Shown here one piece after another: positions 37,101 through 48,364 of a DNA stretch of 64,000 bases (within the stretch, counting starts at the first letter, position 1; each line of letters starts with the position of its first letter). A program made the translations under genes and the position numbers. The notes under the pieces were generated by a model. The model was not told the origin of the DNA, did not search any database, and saw nothing but the letters and a program-made list of their open reading frames with translations. Source of the stretch: Elysia crispata (taxonomy: Eukaryota; Mollusca; Gastropoda; Plakobranchidae); NCBI GenBank assembly GCA_033675545.1, contig JAWDGP010003904.1, positions 36,827 through 100,826 on the forward strand. The letters are read 5' to 3'.

Positions 37101-40100
37101 CTCCTTTAGGAAGATTTTTCACTATTTTTGGTCGTTAGTTTGCCGGAAAAGATGATTAGGAAGTGTTTCGGGGGTAAGGAGAAGGAGTAGAGAGCAAAAA
37201 AAAGTAATTTTAAGAAAAAGGTGTTAAGCGCGTTTTTTAGGCATTATGGGTAGGAAAAACGGAGTGTTTGGGTAGGTGTATGTGTTGGCGGAATCATGGC
37301 GAAAAAAAGGTAATTTGTAAAAAATTAAACTTGAGCGCGCTTAGCGGCATTTTAGGGCACTTTAAGTCGGAATTTGGAAAAAAAAGGAAAGTGGTAATTT
37401 TTCCGATTATGAGGAGCGGTACGATGGAAAAAATTAAAAAAAAAAACAAGAAAAAAATTTTTTATGGGACGTTTTCCCTTGCGGTTTTTCTATTTCCGGT
37501 GATAAAAAGGGCGGAAAAAGTAAGTGGTTTTGTTTTTTTCCGTAAGGGGAGAGGGAAAATGTGAAATAAATTATAAAAAAAAGAAAATTTTTTTTCTCTC
37601 CTTTACGAAGCTTTTTCACTATTTTTGGTCGTTAGTTTGCCGGAAAAGATGATTAGGAAGTGTTTCGGGGGTAAGGAGAAGGAGTAGAGAGCAAAAAAAG
37701 AGGAATTTTAAGAAAAAGGTGTTAAGCGCGTTTTTTAGGCATTATGGGTAGGAAAAACGGAGTGTGTTTGGGAAGGTGTATGTGTTCGCGTAATCACGGC
37801 GGGAAAAAGGTAATTTGTAAAAAATGAAACTTGACCGCGCTTAGCGGTATTTTAGGGCACTTTAAGTCGGAATTTCGAAAAAGAAGGTAATTCGTAATTT
37901 TTCCGATTACGAGGAGCGGTATGGTGCAAAAAAGTCAAAATAAAAAAAATTTTTATGGGTCGTTTTCCCTTGCCGTTTTCCTATTTCCGTTGATAAAAAG
38001 GGCGGAAAAAGTAAGTGGTTTTGTTTTTTTCCGTAAGGGGAGAGGGAAAATGTGAAATAAATTTAAAAAAAAACGAAAATTTTTTTTCTTCTTTAGTGAG
38101 CTTTTTCACTATTTTTGGTAGTTAGTTTGCCGGAAAAGATGATTAGGAAGTGTTTCGGGGGTAAGGAGAAGGAGTAGAGAGCCAAAAAAAAGTAATTTTA
38201 AGAAAAAGGTGTTAAGCGCGTTTTTTAGGCGTTATGGGTAGGAAAAACGGAGTGTGTTTGGGAAGGTGTATGTGTTCGCGTAATCACGGCGGGAAAAAGG
38301 TAATTTGTAAAAAATGAAACTTGAGCGCGCTTAGCGGTATTTTAGGGCACTTTAAGTCGGAATTTCAAAAAAAAGGTAGCTGGTAATTTTTCCGATTCCG
38401 AGGAGCGGTAGGGTGCAAAAAAGTCAAAAAAAAAGAAGAAAAAAAAAATTTTATGGGACGTTTTAAATTCCGGTTTTCCAATTTCCGGTGATAAAAAGGG
38501 CGGAAAAAGTAAGTGGTTTTATTTCTTTCCGTAACGGGAGAGGGAAAATGTGAAATGATTTATAAAAAAAAAGAAAATTTATTTTTGTCCTTTAGGGAGC
38601 TTTTTTGACCATTTTTAGTCGTTAGTTTGCCGGAAGAGATGGTTAAGAAGTGTTTCGGGGGTAAGGAGAAGGAGTAGAGAGCAAAAAAAGTAATTTTAAG
38701 AAAAGGTGTTAAGCGCGTTTTTTAGGCATTATGGGTAGCAAAAACGGAGTGTGTTTGGGTAGGTGTATGTGTTGGCGTAATCATGGCGGAAAAAGGTAAT
38801 TTGTAAAAAATTAAACTTGAGCGCGCTTAGCGGCATTTTAGGGCACTTTAAGTCGGAATTTGGAAAAAAAAGGAAAGTGGTAATTTTTTCCGATTATGAG
38901 CAGCGGTAAGGTGCAAAAAAGTCAAAAAAAAGGAAGAAAAAAAGAATTTTTCATGGGACGTTTTGCCTTGCGGTTTTTCTATTTCCGGTGATAAAAAGGG
39001 CGGAAAAAGTAAGTCGTTTTGTATTTTTCCGTAAGGGGAGAGGGAAAATGTGAAATAAATTAAAAGAAAAAACCAAAATTTTTTTTTCTTCTTTAGTGAG
39101 CTTTTTCAATATTTTTGGTAGTTAGTTTGCCGGAAAAGATGATTAGGAAGTGTTTCGGAGGTAAGGAGAAGGAGTAGAGAGCAAAAAAAAAGTAATTTTA
39201 AGAAAAAGGTCTTACGCGCGTTTTTTAGGCATTATGGGTAGGAAAAAAGGAATGTGTTTGGGTAGGTGTATGTGTTGGCGTAATCACAGCGGAATAAAGG
39301 TAATTCGTAAAAAATGAAACGTCAGCGCGCTTAGTGGCAGTTTTGGGCACTTTAAGTCGGAATTTGGAAAAAAAAGGTACGTGGTAATTTTTCCGATTCC
39401 GAGGAGCGGTAGGGTGCAAAAAAGTCAAAAAAAAAATAAAAAAATTTGTGGGACGTTTTCCCTTGCGGTTTTCCTATTTCTGGTGATAAAAAGGGCGGAA
39501 AAAGTATGTGTTTTTTTTTTCCGTAAGGGGAGAGGTAAATGTTAAATAAATTATAACAAAAAGAAAATTTTTTTTCTCTCCTTTAGGAAGCTTTTTCACT
39601 ATTTTTGGTCGTTAGTTTGCCGGAAAAGATGATTAGGACGTGTTTCGGGGGTAAGGAGAAGGAGTAGAGAGCAAAAAAAAAAAAAGTAAGTTTAAGAAAA
39701 AGGTGTTAAGCGCGTTTTTTAGGCATTATGGGTAGGAAAAACGGAGTGTGTTTGGGTAGGTGTATGTGTTGGCGTAATCACGGTGGAAAAAAGGTAATTT
39801 GTAAAAAATGAAACTTGAGCGCGCTTAGCGGCATTTTAGGGCACTTTAAGTCGGAATTTCGAAAAAAAAGGGAAGTGGTAATTTTTCCGATTACGAGGAG
39901 CGGTAGGGTGCAAAAAAGTCAAAACAAAAAAAATTTTTATGGTACGTTTTCCCTTGCGGTTTTCCTATTTCGGGTGATAAAAAGGGCGGAAAAAGAAAGT
40001 GGTTTTGTTTTTTTCCGTAAGAGGAGAGGGAAAATGTGAAATAAATTATTAAAAAAAGAAAATATTTTTTCTCCTTTAGGGAGCTTTTTCACCATTTTTG

Positions 40101-41150
40101 GTCGTTAGTTTCCCGGAAAAGATGATTAGGAAGTGTTTCGGGGGTAACGAGAAGGAGTAGAGAGCATAAAAAAAAGGAATTTTAAGAAAAAGGTGTTAAG
40201 CGCCTTTTTTAGGCATTATGGGTCGGAAAAACGGAGTGTGTGTGGGTAGGTGTATGTGTTCGCGTAATCACGGGGGAAAAAAAGGTAATTTGAAAAAAAT
40301 GAAACTTGCGCACCCTTAGCGTCAGTTTTCGGCACTTTAAGTCGGAATTTGGAAAAAAAAAGGAAAGTGGTAAGTTTTCCGATTACGAGGAGCGGTACGA
40401 TGCAAACAAGTAAAAAAAAAAACAAGAAAAAAAATTTTTTTTATGGAACGTTTTCCCTTGCGGTTTTCCTATTTCCGGTGATAAAAAGGGCGGACAAAGT
40501 AAGTGGTTTTGTTTTTTTCCGTAAGGGGACAGGGAAAATGTGAAATAAATTATAAAAAAAAAAGAAAATTTTTTTTTTCTCCTTTAGCAAGATTTTTCAC
40601 TATTTTTGGTCGTTAGTTTGCCGGAAAATATGATTAGGAAGTGTTTCGGGGGTAAGGAAAAGGAGTAGAGAGCAAAAAAAAAGTTATTTTAAGAAAAAGG
40701 TGTTAAGCGCCTTTTTTAGGCATTATGGGTCGGAAAAACGGAGTGTGTTTGGCTAGGTGTATGTGTTAGCGTAATCACGGCGGAAAAAAGGTAGTTAGTA
40801 AAAAATGAAACTTGAGCGCGCTTAGCGGCATTTTAGGGCACATTAAGTCGGAAAAAAAAGGTATGTGGTAATTTTTCCGATTACGAGGAGCGGTAGGGTG
40901 CAGAAAAGTAAAAAAAAAAAAAAAATTTATGCGACATTTTCCCTTGCGGTTTTCCTATTTACGGTGACAAACAGGGCGGAAAAAGTAAGTGGTTTTGTTT
41001 TTTTCCGTAAGGGGAGAGGGAAAATGTGAAATAAATTATTAAAAAAAGAAAATTTATTTTTCTCCTTTAGGGATTTTTTATGACCATTTTTGGTCTTAGA
41101 TTTTCGGAAAAGATGATTAGGAAGTGTTTCGGGGGTAAGGAGAAGGAGTA
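25101..41150 (+). repeat. Satellite array, mixed with local segment duplications
   Basis: Anchors are at 25185, 25685, 26173, 26677, 27171, 27670, 28169, 28665, 29158, 29658, 30146, 30646, 31138, 31639, 32127, 32617, 33117, 33608, 34104, 34595, 35242, 35743, 36244, 36740, 37240, 37738, 38228, 38725, 39228, 39722, 40212 and 40719. Type B is at 26173, 27171, 29158, 30646, 35242 and 40212. Chimeras are at 25685, 28169, 29658, 32127 and 40719. Type A dominates from 32617 to 39722. The 647-bp interval 34595-35242 contains a partial duplication. No gene is seen. Confidence 0.95.
34732..35041 (+). repeat. Partial-monomer duplication of about 150 bp
   Basis: The part of the monomer from the A run after GTCGGAATTT to GTAAGTGGT-TTGTT is present twice, at 34732-34880 and 34881-35041. 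The junction is at GTTGTT|TCGAAAA near 34880. It explains the only unusually long element-free interval (647 bp) in the main array. The second copy begins with the TTTCGAAAA variant and the first with TTTGGAAAA, so they came from different parent monomers. Confidence 0.85.
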
Positions 41151-44100
41151 GAGAGCAAAAAAAAGTAATTTTAAGAAAAAGGTGTTAAGCGCCTTTTTTA
41201 GGCGTTCTGGGTAGGAAAAACGGAGTGTGTTTGGGAAGGTGTATGTGTTCGCGTAATCACGGCGGGAAAAAGGTAATTAGTAAAAAATGAAACTTGAGCG
41301 CGCTTAGCGGCATTTTACGGCACTTTAAGTCGGAATTTCGAAAAAAAAGGGAAGTGGTAATTTTTCCGATTACGAGGAGCGGTAGGGTGCAAAAAATTAA
41401 AAACAAAAAAAAAATTTATAGGAAGTTTTCCAATGCGATTTTCCTATTTCCGGTGATAAAAAGTGCGGAAAAAAAAAGTGGTTTTGTTTTTTTCCGTAAG
41501 GGGAGAGGGAAAATGTGAAATAAATTATTAAAAAAAAAAAATATTTTTTCTCCTTTAGGGAGCTTTTTCACCATTTTTGGTCGTTAGTTTGCCGGAAAAG
41601 ATGATTAGGAAGTGTTTCGGGGGTAACGAGAAGGAGTAGAGAGCAAAAAAAAAGGAATTTTAAGAAAAAGGTGTTAAGCGCCTTTTTTAGGCATTATGGG
41701 TCGGAAAAACGGAGTGTGTGTGGGTAGGTGTATGTGTTCGCGTAATCACGGGGGGAAAAAAGGAAATTTGAAAAAAATGAAGTTTGCGTACCCTTAGCGT
41801 CAGTTTTCGGCACTTTAAGTCGGAATTTCGAAAAAAAAGGGAAGTGCTAATTTTTCCGATTACGAGGAGCGGTAGGGTGCAAAAAAGTGAAAACAAAAAA
41901 AATTTTTATGGGACGTTTTCCCGTGCGGTTTTCCTATTTCCGGTGATAAAAAGGGCGGAAAAAGTAAGTGGTTTTCTTTTTTTTCCGTAAGGGGAGATGG
42001 AAAATGTGAAATAAATGATTAAAAAAAGAAAATATTTTTTCTCCTTTAGGGAGCTTTTTCACCATTTTTGGTCGTTAGTGTGCCGGAAGAGATGATTAGG
42101 AAGTGTTTCGGGGGTAAGGAGAAGGAGTAGAGAGCAAAAAAAAGTAATTTTAAGAAAAAGGTGTTAAGCGCCTTTTTTAGGCGTTCTGGGTAGGAAAAAC
42201 GGAGTGTGTTTGGGTAGGTGTATGCCTTGGCGTAATCACGGCGGAAAAAAGGTAATTTGTAAACAATTAAACTTGAGCGCGCTTAGCGGCATTTTAGGGC
42301 ACTTTAAGTCGGAATTTGGACAAAAAAGGTAAGTGGTAATTTTTCCGATTACGAGGAGCGGTAGGGTGCAGAAAAGTAAAAAAAAAAAAAAAATTTTATG
42401 AGCCTTTTTTCCTTGCGTTTTACCTATTTCCGGTGATAAAAAGGGCGGAAAAAGGAAGTGGTTTTGTTTTTTTCCGTAAGGGCAGAGGGAAAATGTAAAA
42501 ATAAATTTTTAAAAAAAGAAAATATTTTTTCTCCTTTAGGGAGCTTTTTCACCGTTTTTGGTCGTTAGTTTGCCGGAAAAGATGATTAGGAAGTGTTTCG
42601 GGGGTAACGAGAAGGAGTAGAGAGCAAAAAAAAAGGAATTTTAAGACAAAGATATTAAGCGCCTATTTTAGGCATTATGGGTCGGAACAACAGAGTGTGT
42701 GTGGGTAGGTGTATGTGTTCGCGTAATCACGGGGGGAAAAAAGGTAATTTGAAAAAAATGAAACTTGCGCACCCTTAGCGTCAGTTTTGGGCACTTTAAG
42801 TCGGAATTTGGAAAAAAAAGGAAAGTGGTAATTTTTCCGATTCCGAGGAGCGGTACGATGCAAAAAAGTAAAAAAAAAACGACAAAAAAAAAATTTTTAT
42901 TGGGACCTTTTCCTTTGCGGTTTTCCTATTTCCGGTGATAAAAAGGGCGGAAAAAGTAAGTGGTGTTGTTTTTTTCCGTAAGGGAAGAGGGAAAATGTGA
43001 AATAAATTGAAAAAAAAACGAAAATTTTTTTTTCCTCCTTTAGGGAGCTTTTTCACTATTTTTGGTAGTTAGTTTGCCGGAAAAGATGATTAGGAAGACT
43101 TTCGGCGGTAAGGAAAAGGAGTAGAGAGCAAAAAAAAAGTAATTTTAAGAAAAAGGTGTTAAGCGCGTTTTTTAGGCATTATGGGTAGGAAAAACGGAGT
43201 GTGGCTGGTAAGGTGTATGTGTTGGCGTAATCACGGCGGAAAACAGGTAATTTGTAAAAAATGAAACTTGAGCGCGCTTAGCGGCATTTTAGGGCACTTT
43301 AAGTCGGAATTTCGAAAAAAAGGTAAGTGGTAATTTTTCCGATTACGAGGAGCGGTAGGGTGCAAAAAAGTCAAAAAAAAAAAAGAAGAAAAAAAAAATT
43401 TTATGGGACGTTTTAAATTGCGGTTTTCCTATTTCCGGTGATAAAAAGGGCGGAAAAAGTAAGTGGTTTTGTTTTTTTCCGTAACGGGAGAGGGAAAATG
43501 TGAAATAAATTATAAAAAAAAGAAAATTTTTTTTCTCTCCTTTAGGAAGCTTTTTCACTATTTTTGGTCGTTAGTTTGCCGGAAAAGATGATTAGGAAGT
43601 GTTTCGGGGGTAACGAGAAGGAGTAGAGAGCAAAAAAAAAGGAATTTTAAGAAAAAGGTGTTAAGCGCCTTTTTTAGGCATTATGGGTCGGAAAAACGGA
43701 GTGTGTGTGGGTAGGTGTATGTGTTCGCGTAATCACGGGGCAAAAAAAGGTAATTTGAAAAAAATGAAACTTGCGCACCCTTAGCGTCAGTTTTGGGCAC
43801 TTTTAGTCGGAATTTGGAAAAAAAAGGAAAGTGGTAATTTTTCCGATTCCGAGGAGCGGTAGGATGCAAAAAAGTTAAAAAAAAAACCAAGAAAAAAAAA
43901 TTTTATGGGACGTTTTACTTTGCGGTTTTCCTATTTCTGGTGATAAAAAGGGCGGAAAAAGTAAGTGTTTTTTTTTTTTTTCCGTAAGGGGAGAGGTAAA
44001 TGTGAAATAAATTATAAAAAAAAGAAAATTTTTTTTCTCTCCTTTAGGAAGCTTTTTCACTATTTTTGGTCGTTAGTTTGCCGGAAAAGATGATTAGGAA

Positions 44101-45250
44101 GTGTTTCGGGGGTAAGGAGAAGGAGTAGAGAGCAAAAAAAAAGGAATTTTAAGAAAAAGGTGTTAAGCGCGTTTTTTAGGCATTATGGGTAGGAAAAACG
44201 GAGTGTGTTTGGGAAGGTGTATGTGTTCGCGTAATCACGGCGGGAAAAAGGTAATTAGTAAAAAATGAAACTTGAGCGCGCTTAGCGGCATTTTAGGGCA
44301 CTTTAAGTCGGAATTTGGAAAAAAAAAGTAAGTGGTAATTTTTCCGATTACGAGGAGCGGTAGGGTGCAAAAAAGTGAAAAAAAAAATTTTTATTCATGG
44401 GACGTATTCCCTTGCGGTTTTCCTATTTCCGGTGATAAAAAGGGCGGAAAAAGTAAGTGGTTTTGTTTTTTTCCGTAAGGGGAGAGGGAAAATGTGAAAT
44501 AAATTTAAAAAAAAAGAAAATATTTTTTCTCCTTTAGGGAGCTTTTTCACCATTTTTGGTCGTTAGTTTGCCGGAAAAGATGATTAGGAAGTGTTTCGGG
44601 GGTAACGAGAAGGAGTAGAGAGCAAAAAAAAAGGAATTTTAAGAAAAAGGTGTTAAGCGCCTTTTTTAGGCATTATGGGTCGGAAAAACGGAGTGTGTGT
44701 GGGTAGGTGTATGTGTTCGCGTAATCACGGGGAAAAAAAGGTAATTTGAAAAAAATGAAACTTGCGCACCCTTAGCGTCAGTTTTGGGCACTTTAAGTCG
44801 GAATTTGGAAAAAAAAGGTAAGTGGTAATTTTTCCGATTACGAGGAGCGGTAGGATACAAAAAAGTAAAAAAAAAAAGAAGAAAAAAAAATTTTTATGGG
44901 ACGTTTTCCCTTGTGGTTTTCCTATTTCCGCTGATAAAAAAGGCGGAAAAAGTAAGTGTTTTTGTTTTTTTCCATAAGGGGAGAGGGAAAATTTGAAATA
45001 AATTATAAAAAAAAGAAAATTTATTTTTGTCTCCATTAGGAAGCTTTTTCACTATTTTTCGTCGTTAGTTTGCCGGAAAAGATGATTAGGAAGTGTTTCG
45101 GGGGTAAGGAGAAGGAGTAGAGAGCAAAAAAAGTAATTTTAAGAATAAGGTGTTAAGCGCGTTTTTTAGGCATTATGGGTAGGAAAAACGGAGTGTGTTT
45201 GGGTAGGTGTATGTGTTCGCGTAATCACGGGGGGGAAAAAGGTAATTTGA
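41151..45250 (+). repeat. Satellite array with regular A-B dimers
   Basis: Anchors alternate A 41201, B 41690, A 42180, B 42671, A 43175, B 43677, A 44179, B 44669, A 45169. This gives a dimer of about 0.98-1.0 kb repeated four times. The variant anchor GGCGTTCTGGG occurs in both 41201 and 42180, 979 bp apart, which supports copying of a dimer-sized block. No gene is seen. Confidence 0.85.
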
Positions 45251-48200
45251 AAAAAATGAAACTTGAGCGCGGTTAGCGGCATTTTAGGGCACTTTAAGTC
45301 GGAATTTGGAAAAAAAAGGGAAGTGGTAATTTTTCCGATTACGAGGAGCGGTAGGGTGCAAAAAAGTCAAAACAAAAAAAAAATTTTATGGGACGTTTTC
45401 CCTTGCGGTTTTCCTATTTCCGGTGATAAAAAGGGCGGAAAAAGTAAGTGGTTTTGTTTTTTTCCGTAAGGGGAGAGGGAAAATGTGAAATAAATTATTA
45501 AAAAAAGAAAATATTTTTTCTCCTTTAGGGAGCTTTTTCACCATTTTTGGTCGTTAGTTTGCCGGAAAAGATGATTAGGAAGTGTTTCGGGGGTAACGAG
45601 AAGGAGTAGAGAGCAAAAAAAAAGGAATTTTAAGAAAAAGGTGTTAAGCGCGTTTTTTAGGCATTATGGGTAGGAAAAACGGAGTGTGTTTGGGTAGGTG
45701 TATGTGTTGGCGTAATCACGGCGGAAAAAAGGTAATTTGTAAAAAATTAAACTTGAGCGCGCTTAGCGGCATTTTAGGGCACTTTAAGTCGGAATTTGGA
45801 AAAAAAAGGTATGTGGTAATTCCTCCGATTACGAGGAGCGGTAGGGTGCAGAAAAGTAAAAAAAAAAAGAAAAAAAAAAAATTTTTGATGGAACGTTGTC
45901 CCTTGCGGTTTTCCTATTTCCGGTGATAAAAAGAGCGGAAAAAGTAAGTGGTTTTGTTTTTTTCCGTAAGGGGAGAGGGAAAATGTGAAATAAATTTTTA
46001 AAAAAAGAAAATATTTTTTCTCCTTTAGGGAGCTTTTTCACCATTTTTGGTCGTTAGTTTGCCGGAAAAGATGATTAGGAAGTGTTTCGGGGGTAACGAG
46101 AAGGAGTAGAGAGCAAAAAAAAAGGAATTTTAAGAAAAAGGTGTTAAGCGCCTTTTTTAGGCATTATGGGTCGGAAAAACGGAGTGTGTTTGGGTAGGTG
46201 TATGTGTTGGCGTAATCACGGCGGAAAAAAGGTAATTTGTAAAAAATTAAACTTGAGCGCGCTTAGCGGCATTTTAGGGCACTTTAAGTCGGAATTTGGA
46301 AAAAAAAGGAAAGTGGTAATTTTTCCGATTACGAGGAGCGGTAGCATGCAAAAAAATAAAAGAAAAAAAAAGAAAATTTTTATGGAACGTTTTCCCTTGC
46401 GGTTTTCCTATTTCCGGTGATAAAAAGAGCGGAAAAAGTAAGTGGTTTTGTTTTTTTCCGTAAGGGGAGAGGGAAAATGTGAAATAAATTATTAAAAAAA
46501 GAAAATATTTTTTCTCCTTTAGGGAGCTTTTTCACCATTTTTGGTCGTTAGTTTGCCGGAAAAGATGATTAGGAAGTGTTTCGGGGGTAACGAGAAGGAG
46601 TAGAGAGCAAAAAAAAAGTTATTTTAAGAAAAAGGTGTTAAGCGCCTTTTTTAGGCATTTTGGGTCGGAAAAACGGAGTGTGTTTGGGTAGGTGTATGTG
46701 TTGGCGTAATCACGGCGGAAAAAAGGTAATTAGTAAAAAATGAAACTTGAGCGCGCTTAGCGGCATTTTAGGGCACATTAAGTCGGAATTTGGAAAAAAA
46801 CAGGTAAGTGGTAATTTTTCCGATTACGAGGAGCGGTAGGGTGCAGAAAAGTAAAAAAAAAAAAAAATTTTTATGCGACGTTTTTCCTTGCGTTTTTGCT
46901 ATTTCCGGTGATAAAAAGGGCGGAAAAAGGAAGTGGTTTTGTTTTTTTCCGTAAGGGGAGAGGGAAAATGTGAAATAAATTATTAAAAAAAGAAAATATT
47001 TTTTCTCCTTTAGGGAGCTTTTTCACCATTTTTGGTCGTTAGTTTGCCGGAAAAGATGATTAGGAAGTGTTTCGGGGGTAACGAGAAGGAGTAGAGAGCA
47101 AAAAAAAGGAATTTTAAGAAAAAGGTGTTAAGCGCCTTTTTTAGGCATTATGGGTCGGAAAAACGGAGTGTGTGTGGGTAGGTGTATGTGTTCGCGTAAT
47201 CACGGGGGGAAAAAAGGTAATTTGAAAAAAATGAAACTTGCGCACCCTTAGCGTCAGTTTTGGGCACTTTAAGTCGGAATTTGGAAAAAAAAGGGAAAGT
47301 GGTAATTTTTCCGATTACGAGGAGCGGTACGATGCAAAAAAGTAAAAAAAAAAACAAGAAAAAAAAATTTTTGATGGAACGTTTTCCCTTGCGGTTTTCC
47401 TATTTCCGGTGATAAAAAGAGCGGAAAAAGTAAGTGGTTTTGTTTTTTTCCGTAAGGGGAGAGGGAAAATGTGAAATAAATTGATAAAAAAAGAAAATAT
47501 TTTTTCTCCTTTAGGGAGCTTTTTCACCATTTTTGGTCGTTAGTTTGCCGGAAAAGATGATTAGGAAGTGTTTCGGGGGTAACGAGAAGGAGTAGAGAGC
47601 AAAAAAAAAGTAATTTTAAGAAAAAGGTGTTAAGCGCCTTTTTTAGGCATTATGGGTCGGAACAACAGAGTGTGTGTGGGTAGGTGTATGCGTTCGCGTA
47701 ATCACGGGGGAAAAAAGGTAATTTGAAAAAAATGAAACTTGCGACCCCTTAGCGTCAGTTTTGGCCACTTTAAGTCGGAATTTGGAAAAAAAAGGTAAGT
47801 GGTAATTTTTCCGATTACGAGGAGCGGTAGGGTGCAAAAAAGTCAAAAAAAAAAATAAAAAATTTATGGGACGTTTTCCCTTGCGGTTTTCCTATTTCCG
47901 GTGATAAAAAGGGCGGAAAAAGTAAGTGGTTTTGTTTTTTTCCGTAACGGGAGAGGGAAAATGTGAAATGATTTATAAAAAAAAAGAAAATTTATTTTTG
48001 TCCTTTAGGGAGCTTTTTTGACCATTTTTGGTCGTTAGTTTGCCGGAAAAGATGATTAGGAAGTGTTTCGGGGGTAACGAGAAGGAGTAGAGAGCAAAAA
48101 AAAAGTTATTTTAAGAAAAAGGTGTTAAGCGCCTTTTTTAGGCATTTTGGGTCGGAAAAACGGAGTGTGTTTGGGTAGGTGTATGTGTTGGCGTAATCAC

Positions 48201-48333
48201 GGCGGAAAAAAGGTAATTAGTAAAAAATGAAACTTGAGCGCGCTTAGCGGCATTTTAGGGCACATTAAGTCGGAATTTGGAAAAAAACAGGTAAGTGGTA
48301 ATTTTTCCGATTACGAGGAGCGGTAGGGTGCAG

Positions 48334-48364
<31 letters not shown>

